From assembly GCA_023954375.1 (NCBI GenBank), contig JAMLIC010000021.1:62001-126000 (forward strand): 64,000 nt of DNA. The letters run 5' to 3'. Made by a program: the position numbers and the translations under genes. This document shows positions 27,301-33,280 of the stretch, piece by piece. The notes beneath the pieces were generated by a model. It did not search any database and was not told where the DNA came from. It was given only the letters and a program-made list of their open reading frames with translations. Origin of the DNA: Planctomycetota bacterium. GTDB taxonomy: Bacteria; Planctomycetota; J058. Numbering within the stretch: position 1 is the stretch's first letter; each line of letters begins with the position of its first letter.

Positions 27301-27698
27301 CCTGGTCGCCGCCGGGCGAGCGGCCGGCGCCCGGCCACGTGGCCGTGGCGGACCAGCTCGTGAGCCTGGCCTACAGCCCCGAGCGCGGCCTGCTCGCGGC
27401 CGGCTTCGGCGACGGGACGGTGCGCCTGTGGCGCGACGACGGCGCCGCCCACGAGCCGCCCACGCTCGAGGGGCACGAGCACTCGCTCGTCCTCTGCGCC
27501 TTCCAGCCGGGCGGCGACCTGCTGGTCACCGCCTCGCGTGAGGGCAAGGTGCGCGTGTGGGACGTGCCCCTGGGCACGGTGCTGCGCACGATCGAGGTCC
27601 CGGCCGCGCGGCTCGAGGCGGCGGCGGTCTCCGCCGACGGCCGGCGCCTGGCGCTGGCGTCGGCGGGCGAGGTGTGGGTCCACGACCTGGCCCGCTAG
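24336..27698 (+). CDS. Membrane Ser/Thr protein kinase with C-terminal WD40-like propeller
   Basis: This 1120-residue protein has a Hanks-type kinase domain at about 74-340: Gly loop ARGGMGVVH, ATP Lys106 (VALKLL), catalytic loop HRDVKPHN (D198), DFG at 216-218 and a PEQ motif in YMPPEQA. A juxtamembrane segment and one transmembrane helix follow (about 370-390, GAAALLGLVVWGAVTV). A short Ala/Glu coiled coil comes next, then about 650 residues of WD40-like blades (RLAVAYSDGLIGFWDV, LVTASREGKVRVWDV and LLAAGFGDGTVRLW). The kinase would be cytoplasmic and the propeller outside the inner membrane, perhaps sensing a partner. This architecture is frequent in Planctomycetota. Its TAG stop shares the CTAG palindrome with the stop of the converging gene. 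Confidence 0.93.
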   Translation: MSALASLLGALDPAARTALEAALRDGRLPQAELAQAWAACRGSSAELSRWLAHRLAHAETRAEPPAPAAAPQRVGPYVVERELARGGMGVVHVAVHAQLGRRVALKLLPAGAGGELAERFQLEAQAAARLKHPHVVGVHEVGVERGQPWLAMDLIEGESLHARLGREGPLPEDVAAPLLEKVARAVAYAHARGVLHRDVKPHNVLLDQAGEPFLADFGLAKDVSAEAKGVTVSGQTLGTPAYMPPEQAAGDLQLVDRRADVYALGATLYHALTGRPPYEGATAMNVVTKVLTVDPPRPSSLRPGLDRDLETIVLRAMEREPQARYPTALSLADDLRRWREGAPLVARPVSLAGRLWRRARRNRAASAAAGAAALLGLVVWGAVTVRLDRARADARREEARAREAEGAAATARDEAVRANARLRVLRRLDGATRLLSLGRYVEAEAEFARAEGEAGAMAGAGAALEEAARRGARQAAQHLGRPVPGADPQAPALGCAFGPRGRVLALVEGGAVVVRDLVRGDEVLRAPVGACEGAWLAFTPDGETLVVALKRAGGRSLEAAWDLRGGQARWRREVERVVGGLAVDPTGALAAIFDLAGVTTLVDPRSGEPAGPALRGDARPGCERNQAAAYAAAFGPPEAGGRLAVAYSDGLIGFWDVATGAVDVHNARAARRALAWPPRGALVEGALALVVGDALGRVEVWDLQASSPERIVVADLQAGAGLVRSLVVRPRDAGGEALLAARTEDGSVTVWDEALRPRRRLHLRDADAGGCALSPDGRLLATSGPGPARLWDPGPRRLRGAGPVALSPDGARVALCRPRFQHVGADLVAVDLSDGHERRVELPAPYGPRELLAAAIDAAGVVWLTTREENERVQERRLWAWDPDGAAGPRAIDLAQPAASLALHRDGALLGPLAGPARGPAPADVVLRGLPTGDERGRYAWHTLTVTACQALPDGRFVTGSLDGTAAWWRPGAERPERLVDARAGDARAWSPPGERPAPGHVAVADQLVSLAYSPERGLLAAGFGDGTVRLWRDDGAAHEPPTLEGHEHSLVLCAFQPGGDLLVTASREGKVRVWDVPLGTVLRTIEVPAARLEAAAVSADGRRLALASAGEVWVHDLAR

Positions 27699-28336
27699 AG
27701 GGTGGCGGTGGTCGCCCCGAGCCGCTCGAGGAGCTCCCGGTACCACGCGACCGCGCGCGCCGTGCGGTCGCCGAGCGCCGTCGTCCCCCACACGACCGAG
27801 AGCGCGCGCGTCGTCTCCGGGCGGGTCTTCGTGCGCTGCGCGTCCTTGACGCCGTTGGCGCAGGGGCCGTCCTGGTCGAACACGCACAGGAGCCCGCCCA
27901 GGTCGATCTCCTGCCCCGACTGGTTGAACACGTAGCGCGCGCCGGCCGGCGCCAGGCCGAGCCGGAACGGCCCGCGCGCGAGGTCCAGGTCGACGACGCT
28001 GATCGGCAGCCCCGAGTGGAGCGAGACGACGTTGCAGGCGTCGACGGCGGCGTTGATCGAGCCGAGCTTGCCCTCGCCCACGGCGGCGACGAGGTACTCC
28101 GACGCCGGCTTGCCGCGCCCGGTCGGCTTGTAGCCGCCGTGGCGCAGGAGGTCGCGCACGGCCGCGCGGACGGCCTCGTCGCGCTGCAGCGGCGCCGGGG
28201 CGTCGACGCGCAGGAGGTCGAGCAGCCACGGCGGCGAGGGCATTTCGGAGAGCGGGCGCGGGAACGTCGTCGTGAACGCGCCGGCGTCGAGGAGCGGGTG
28301 CGGGTCGATCGTGAGGGCGGTCATGGCGGGCGTCAC
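27695..28336 (-). CDS. Stand-alone B3/B4 tRNA-binding domain protein
   Basis: This 213-residue protein matches the B3/B4 domain of the phenylalanyl-tRNA synthetase beta subunit, seen in the core GKPASEYLVAAV and INAAVDACNVVSLHSGLPIS. In PheT this domain edits mischarged Tyr-tRNA(Phe); stand-alone homologues may edit tRNAs in trans or have been recruited to other roles. The GTG at 28336 overlaps the ParE-like toxin stop by four bases, as in many junctions here. An in-frame ATG at 28324 is an alternative and would remove four residues. It converges on the kinase gene, the two stops sharing one CTAG. Confidence 0.85.
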   Translation of the reverse strand: MTPAMTALTIDPHPLLDAGAFTTTFPRPLSEMPSPPWLLDLLRVDAPAPLQRDEAVRAAVRDLLRHGGYKPTGRGKPASEYLVAAVGEGKLGSINAAVDACNVVSLHSGLPISVVDLDLARGPFRLGLAPAGARYVFNQSGQEIDLGGLLCVFDQDGPCANGVKDAQRTKTRPETTRALSVVWGTTALGDRTARAVAWYRELLERLGATTATL

Positions 28337-28650
28337 TCCGACGAGAAGCGTCCCAGCCAGTATCCAGGGCGACGGCGGGTGTGAGCGCAGGCGAGGATCA
28401 GCACCTCGCGCTCCCGCTCCAGGCTGACGATCTTGTAGGGGAACCGCCGCAGGAACGCCTGCCGGAAGACGAGGTCGCCAGCACCCACGCTCGACGGGGC
28501 GTAGGACTCCGGTGCTCGAGCGATCTCCTCCAGGAGACGTTCGACCGCCTCCCTGAACTCCGCGCCCAGGCCCGCCCGCTGCTCGTCATACCAGCGGGCG
28601 GAGGACCGGATCTCCTCCTCGACGCCGGTCGCCAGACGGAGCGGCTTCAA
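28333..28650 (-). CDS. RelE/ParE-family toxin
   Basis: This 105-residue protein matches the RelE/ParE toxin fold: helix hairpin (EEEIRSSARWYDEQRAGLG and FREAVERLLEEIARAP), then beta strands ending in FPYKIVSLERE, VLILACAHTRRRPGYW and a C-terminal Arg-rich strand. ParE-type members poison DNA gyrase and RelE-type members cleave mRNA on the ribosome; the sequence does not settle which. It starts with a rare TTG that overlaps the antitoxin stop as TTGA, which would keep toxin translation low and dependent on antitoxin translation. Together with the preceding gene it forms a type II toxin-antitoxin module embedded in a housekeeping-like operon. Confidence 0.85.
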   Translation of the reverse strand: MKPLRLATGVEEEIRSSARWYDEQRAGLGAEFREAVERLLEEIARAPESYAPSSVGAGDLVFRQAFLRRFPYKIVSLEREREVLILACAHTRRRPGYWLGRFSSE

Positions 28651-28877
28651 CGCGGGAACTCGGCCCTCAGCCGGGCACGCACATCGTCCCAGGCGTGTCC
28701 GGGATCCTCGCCGGAGAGCAGCTTGTGGGCCCGGCGTTCGACCTCCGCGGCCCAGGCCGCCTCGACCTCGCCCTCGGGCTCCCCGTCCAGGCTCGCCAGG
28801 AGGTCGGCCGCCAGGGCGGCGCGCTCCTTGATCGGGAGCCGCAGGGCGCGCTCGCGGAGGTCGTCAGCGTGGATCAC
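28647..28877 (-). CDS. Antitoxin of the addiction-module component family
   Basis: This 76-residue acidic helical protein matches the putative addiction-module component family (LRERALRLPIKERAALAADL followed by LLASLDGE). Such antitoxins bind and neutralise RelE/ParE toxins and may autorepress. The order antitoxin-toxin is the usual one. The GTG start lies one base after the stop of the TrmH-like gene and is preceded, six bases upstream, by TACCAT, which lies within the last codons of that gene. The module could therefore be transcribed independently as well as from the operon. Confidence 0.85.
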   Translation of the reverse strand: MIHADDLRERALRLPIKERAALAADLLASLDGEPEGEVEAAWAAEVERRAHKLLSGEDPGHAWDDVRARLRAEFPR

Positions 28878-28878
28878 G

Positions 28879-29718
28879 TCACGATGGTAACGCCGGACTC
28901 GGCGCCTCGCGAGGGTCCGGCCAGCCGGGGTCGAGGGGCTGGCTGAGCGCGTAGAGGAGCACGGCCGCGGCGGCCGCCACGTTGAGCGAGTCGACGCCCG
29001 GGGCGAGCGGGATCGTGACCTCCTCGTCGGCCAGCGCGAGGAGCGACGGCCGGAGGCCCTGGTCCTCGTGGCCGAGCAGCAAGACGACGTGGTCGGGGCG
29101 GACGAGGCGCGGCAGCGGCGTGGCGCCGGCCGAGAGCGTGGCCGCGAGCACGCGCCGCCCGGCCGCGCGGAGGCCCGCGACCTCGGCCTCGAGGTCGTCC
29201 GTCACGGCGAGCGGCTGGGCGAACACGTGGCCCATGGCCGCGCGCACGGCGCGCGGCGCGAACGGGTCGGCGCCCTTCGCATCGAGGAGCAGCAGGTCGG
29301 CGGCGAAGGCCCTGCAGTCGCGCACGAGCGCGCCCACGTTCACCGGGTCGCCGAGGCCCTGCGCGGCGACGATCGTCGTGCGCGGGCGGTCGGGCGGGGG
29401 GAGCGGCACGGGCCCCGGCGCCGGGCGGCGGGCGAGGGCGACGCAGCCGCGGTGGAGGTCGACCCCGGTGATCGTGAGGAGCAGGTCGGGCGGCGCGACG
29501 AGGACGGGCAGGCCGGGGCGGAGGTGGGGGCGCAGGCGCTCGAGGCGGGTCGGGGTCGTGAGCACCGACTCGACCTCGAACGCGCTCTCGAGCAGGCGCA
29601 CGACGGCCGTCTCGCCCTCGACGACGAAGCGCCCCGGGTCGCGCCCGGGGTCGCGGGCGCGGGCCTTGAGGTCGCGGTAGGGCGAGACGCGCGGGTCGTC
29701 GGGGTCGGTGACGGTCAC
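28879..29718 (-). CDS. SpoU/TrmH-family RNA 2'-O-methyltransferase
   Basis: This 279-residue protein has an N-terminal substrate-binding region (FVVEGETAVVRLLESAFEVE) and a C-terminal SPOUT knot with the three SpoU motifs: DPVNVGALVRDCRAF, VLLLGHEDQGL and IPLAPGVDSLNVAAAAAVLL. The family methylates a ribose 2'-OH in tRNA or rRNA using S-adenosylmethionine; the target nucleotide cannot be told from sequence. The GTG start overlaps the stop of the upstream HEAT-repeat gene by four bases. The frame is open further upstream, but that part does not look like SPOUT sequence. Confidence 0.92.
   Translation of the reverse strand: MTVTDPDDPRVSPYRDLKARARDPGRDPGRFVVEGETAVVRLLESAFEVESVLTTPTRLERLRPHLRPGLPVLVAPPDLLLTITGVDLHRGCVALARRPAPGPVPLPPPDRPRTTIVAAQGLGDPVNVGALVRDCRAFAADLLLLDAKGADPFAPRAVRAAMGHVFAQPLAVTDDLEAEVAGLRAAGRRVLAATLSAGATPLPRLVRPDHVVLLLGHEDQGLRPSLLALADEEVTIPLAPGVDSLNVAAAAAVLLYALSQPLDPGWPDPREAPSPALPS
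28884..28889 (-). promoter_or_regulatory. -10-like hexamer TACCAT for the toxin-antitoxin module
   Basis: On the minus strand TACCAT ends six bases before the antitoxin GTG. It lies inside the 3' end of the TrmH-like coding region. The spacing equals that of the other predicted leaderless starts. Confidence 0.45.
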
Positions 29719-32228
29719 TCGGCCTCGCGCAGGCGATGGAGGACCCACTCCAGGAGCATCGCCGTCGGCCCGTCCTCCCGCTCCGCCCTCCTGCGGGCCT
29801 CGAGCGCGGCGCGGTGGGGAGCGAGCGCGTCGGAGTCGAGCTTGCGGAGGGCGTTGGCGGCCCACCGGCGGAGCTCGGGGTGACGCGACGAGAGCGCCGA
29901 CACCAGGTCAGCGGCGACGGGTCCCGCGCGCGGTCCTGCCTCGAGCAGGAGGCCGAGCGCGAGCCGGCACGCGTCGTAGTCCCGCCCCTCGCTGGCGCCG
30001 CGGCCGACGGCGCCGAGCGCGCCGGGGAGGTCGAGCCAGTCGGGCCCGAAGGCGCGGAGGGCCTCGAGCACGGCGACGGTCGGGAGCGGCCAGGCCGGAT
30101 CGGTGAGCGCGTCCTCGAGCGCCCGGCCGAGCGCGGGGCGGTGCTGGGCGACGAGGCCCTCGCGCCAGCCCTGCCGGTCCTCGCAGAGGAGGAGCGCCAG
30201 GGCCGCCCGGGCGCGCAGGTCGGGCCGAGGGCCGTCGAGCGCCGCCACGAGGACCTCGCGCGCGGCGGGGACGGCGAGCGCCGGGTAGGCGCGCAGGACC
30301 GTGAGCGCCGCGGGCGCGAGCGCGGGGTCCCGGGTCGCGTGGGCGAGCGCCTGCGCGGCGTGATGGCGGGCTTCGCCCGGGGCGACGCCGGCCAGGTCGG
30401 CCAGGGTCGCGACGATCGCGGGGCGGAGCGACGAGTCGCCCTCGTCCAGGGCGCGCGCGAGCGGCAGCACGGCCTCGCCCGCCCAGGCGGTGCGGGTCCG
30501 TCCGAGCGCCGCGAGCGCGGCGCGCGCCCGGGGCGCGCCGGCCGCCACCTCGTCCGTCAGCGCAGCCAGGCCGTCGGCGCGGTGGCTGGCGAGGGCGTTC
30601 GTGGCGGCCTGGACGACCGGCCGCGCCGGATCGTCGACGAGCGAGACGAGCAGGTCGAGCGCCCAGGCGTCCGCCTGCCGGTGGCTCGACGCCAGCGCCT
30701 CGGCGGCGCGCTCGCGGACCTGGTCATCGCCGTGGCGCGCGGCGCGCACGAGCAGGGGCGGCGGGACATCGCGGTCGAACAGCACCCAGAGGACCGCAGC
30801 CCTTCCATCGAGCTCCGGATCGTCGAGCAGCGCGTCGAGGTGGGCGCGCGCCGGCTCCACGACGTGCTCGGCGCGAAGGAGAATCCCGACGCCGCTGGGC
30901 AGGCGGGCCAGCGCCAGGACGCGGGGCGTGAGGGAGGGGTCCAGCTCACCTCGCTTCCAGAGCCGCTCGAGCGCGTTCGCCGCGACGTCGACCTCGTCGT
31001 CGAAGGCGAGCGCCACGAGCTCATCGCGGTCGGGCTCGCCGCCAAGGTCGTCGAGGAGCCGCGTCAGGCGGGTCGGGTCCTCGAGGGGCCAGGTGTCCAG
31101 GTGCTCCGCCAAGAAGAGGCGCAGGAACGCGCGCCGGAGCGGCCGCGCTGCGGGGCCGAGCCCCGGAAGGGCGTCGAGCGCGTCGAGGCGGACGTCCCGG
31201 TTCGGGTGGAGCAGGGCGCGCTCGATCGCCGGGAGCGCGGACGCGGCCGCCGGGCCGAGCCGCCCGAGCAGGTCGGCGGCGAGCTCGCGCCGCAGCGGCG
31301 AGGGATCCTGGAGCCGCGCCGCCAGGATCGGCGCGGCAGCGGCGTCGGCGGGGCCGAGGCGGCGGAGGAGTCCCCAGGCCGGGTCCGGCCCTGGTCGGAG
31401 CGCGTCGAGGAGCGGGTCGACGAGGTACGCGGGAGGCGGGCGTCCGCCGAGGACGGCCAGCGCGGCCAGCGCCAGGGTGGCGAGGGCCGGCAGGGCCCGG
31501 GGAAGCGGCAGGTGGCGCGAGCGAGCGTCACGCCGGCGGCCGGCGAGCACGCAGGCGGCCAGGGCCAGGGCGTCGAGCGCGGCGGCGAACAGGACGGCGC
31601 GGGCCGGGACCTGCTGCGGATACTCCTGATCGTAGGAGAAGGCGGTCGCGCAGGGCCTGGGCGCCCCGGCGCCCGTGGGCAGCGCCCAGGCCGCGTCCGC
31701 CGGTCGTGGCCCGAGCCTGGCGCTGCGCTCGACGGAGACCGCGCCCGCCCCGGCGGTCACGGCCACGATCGGCACGAGCGCGCCGCCGAGCACCACGCCG
31801 AGGACGAGGCCGCGCCAGCCGAAGCCGCCCGCCAGGGGCGCCACGAGGGCGAACGGCGCCGCCCGGGCGAGGACCGCGCGCAGGGTCGCTGGATCGAGGG
31901 CGGCCTGCCACACCGCGAGGTAGGCGTCGTCGTACGCGCCGGCCACGCCGCCCGTCACCAGGAGGCGCGCGACGAACCCGACCTGCACCGCCGCGACGAG
32001 GACGCCGACGACCCCCAGGCCCGCGCACCACACGAGCGCCGCCCAGGGGCGGCCGTGGCGGGCGGCGCGCTCGCCCAGCGCCAGCGGCCCGGCCAGGAGC
32101 CCGAGCGCCGCGCCGAGGAGCACGTCGACAGGGACGACGTCGCCCTCGCTCAGGCCGACGAGCGCGCCCGCGGCGGCCAGGAGGACGGCCCCGAGCAGCG
32201 AGCGCGCGACGACGAGCCCGAGGCTCAC
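29715..32228 (-). CDS. Polytopic membrane protein with HEAT-like repeats (paralogue 1)
   Basis: This is an 837-residue protein. The first 270 or so residues contain about six hydrophobic helices, including a block at about 34-75 (VDVLLGAALGLLAGPLALGE then RPWAALVWCAG) that is almost identical to the paralogue at 33281-36022. The remaining part is an alpha-solenoid of HEAT/PBS-lyase-like repeats (LGRLGPAAASALPAIERALL and RAALALLLCEDRQ). HEAT solenoids bind partner proteins; no catalytic motif is visible. The two paralogues flank a RING-like membrane protein, suggesting a common complex. The GTG start gives a short polar N terminus before the first helix. A gap of 103 bases separates it from the RING gene upstream. 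Confidence 0.8.
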   Translation of the reverse strand: MSLGLVVARSLLGAVLLAAAGALVGLSEGDVVPVDVLLGAALGLLAGPLALGERAARHGRPWAALVWCAGLGVVGVLVAAVQVGFVARLLVTGGVAGAYDDAYLAVWQAALDPATLRAVLARAAPFALVAPLAGGFGWRGLVLGVVLGGALVPIVAVTAGAGAVSVERSARLGPRPADAAWALPTGAGAPRPCATAFSYDQEYPQQVPARAVLFAAALDALALAACVLAGRRRDARSRHLPLPRALPALATLALAALAVLGGRPPPAYLVDPLLDALRPGPDPAWGLLRRLGPADAAAAPILAARLQDPSPLRRELAADLLGRLGPAAASALPAIERALLHPNRDVRLDALDALPGLGPAARPLRRAFLRLFLAEHLDTWPLEDPTRLTRLLDDLGGEPDRDELVALAFDDEVDVAANALERLWKRGELDPSLTPRVLALARLPSGVGILLRAEHVVEPARAHLDALLDDPELDGRAAVLWVLFDRDVPPPLLVRAARHGDDQVRERAAEALASSHRQADAWALDLLVSLVDDPARPVVQAATNALASHRADGLAALTDEVAAGAPRARAALAALGRTRTAWAGEAVLPLARALDEGDSSLRPAIVATLADLAGVAPGEARHHAAQALAHATRDPALAPAALTVLRAYPALAVPAAREVLVAALDGPRPDLRARAALALLLCEDRQGWREGLVAQHRPALGRALEDALTDPAWPLPTVAVLEALRAFGPDWLDLPGALGAVGRGASEGRDYDACRLALGLLLEAGPRAGPVAADLVSALSSRHPELRRWAANALRKLDSDALAPHRAALEARRRAEREDGPTAMLLEWVLHRLREAE

Positions 32229-32331
32229 CGGCCGCGCTCCTCGCGACGGACCAGGGGTGCATGCACGACGGGGTCCAGCACGGTCGTCAGCGTACAGGCG
32301 GTCGGTCCACAGGAGGAGGGGACGAGGGCGG

Positions 32332-33261
32332 CTACCCCGCCCGGTCCTTCTTCCCCGCGCCCCGCGCCAGCCGCCCGACGACCGTCTCGCCCTCGCCGCC
32401 GCCGTCGTCGGCGACGTCGGCGCGCCCCAGCGCGGCGACCTCGCTCGCCAGCGCCCCGGCGAGCTCCGCCGCCGCGAGCGTCACGAACTGGAGGACGAAC
32501 GGCCAGCGCAGGAGCGCCACGGCGGCGACGGCCACGAGCGCGACGACCTTCGGCACGGCCATGGGGTCCCAGGGCGGAAACGGCTGCGAGGCGATCAGCC
32601 ACTGGAGGAGGCCGACGCACAGGGCGAGGTTCACGCCGCCGGAGACGAGCGACTGGCTGCAGCTCGCCGACGCGTTCTGCTGGACGGCCACGGCCTCGTC
32701 CCAGGCGAAGCGCAGGACCCCCTGGCCCCGCTCGCCCCCGCGCAGGCGGCGCACGACGCGCGGGGGGAAGAGCGCGGCCGCCAGCAGGAGGCGCAGGGCG
32801 CGGCGGCGCAGGGCGAGGCCCCCGACCTGGCGCGCGGTCGTGCCCCCGCAGCCGTAGACGGCGCAGCCGCCGTAGTGGGCCCTGCACTCGTCCCAGCACT
32901 CGCGGTGGTAGAGGGCCCCGCAACCAGTGCGCTCGCAGCCGACGACGTCGGCCCGCGCGGCGTCCTTGCAGTAGGGGCAGGCGAGCGCGGCGCGCAGGCG
33001 CGCGCGGTCGACCCGCAGCCGGGCGGCCGTCCGGCAGAGCGGCCGGACGAGGGCGACGTGCGCCGCGCCGACCGCGAGCCACAGGCCCAGGCTCGAGCCG
33101 AGCGTCGCCGCCGCGACGCCGCCGGCGACCGCCGACACCCCCAGCGCGGCCAGGTCGCCTGCGGCGGCCGGCGCGTCGTCGACGGGCCGGCGGCGCACGG
33201 TCACCCGCACCACGCCGGGCGGCTTGCGGGGCCCCTGCGGCGGCTCGGCCTCGTCGGTCAC
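32332..33261 (-). CDS. Membrane protein with central RING-like zinc finger
   Basis: This is a 309-residue protein. Two hydrophobic stretches (about 38-75) precede a RING-like finger at about 95-140 with ligands C-x2-C-x10-C-x4-C-x4-H-x2-C-x10-C-x4-C (CPYC, GCERTGC, YHREC, GGC and YGC), and two or three helices follow at about 200-280. The C-terminal tail is acidic then basic. The finger is clearly related to those at 11547-12443 and 53406-53705. It sits between two paralogous HEAT membrane proteins in the same direction. A scaffold or protein-modification role is possible but unproven. The GTG start is preceded at six bases by TAGAGT, so the gene may have its own leaderless promoter. Confidence 0.78.
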   Translation of the reverse strand: MTDEAEPPQGPRKPPGVVRVTVRRRPVDDAPAAAGDLAALGVSAVAGGVAAATLGSSLGLWLAVGAAHVALVRPLCRTAARLRVDRARLRAALACPYCKDAARADVVGCERTGCGALYHRECWDECRAHYGGCAVYGCGGTTARQVGGLALRRRALRLLLAAALFPPRVVRRLRGGERGQGVLRFAWDEAVAVQQNASASCSQSLVSGGVNLALCVGLLQWLIASQPFPPWDPMAVPKVVALVAVAAVALLRWPFVLQFVTLAAAELAGALASEVAALGRADVADDGGGEGETVVGRLARGAGKKDRAG

Positions 33262-33267
33262 GATCGC

Positions 33268-33273
33268 ACTCTA
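33268..33273 (-). promoter_or_regulatory. -10-like hexamer TAGAGT, leaderless start
   Basis: On the minus strand TAGAGT ends six bases before the GTG at 33261, in the 19-base gap after the stop of the upstream HEAT-repeat gene. Confidence 0.45.
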
Positions 33274-33280
33274 CCGGCGT

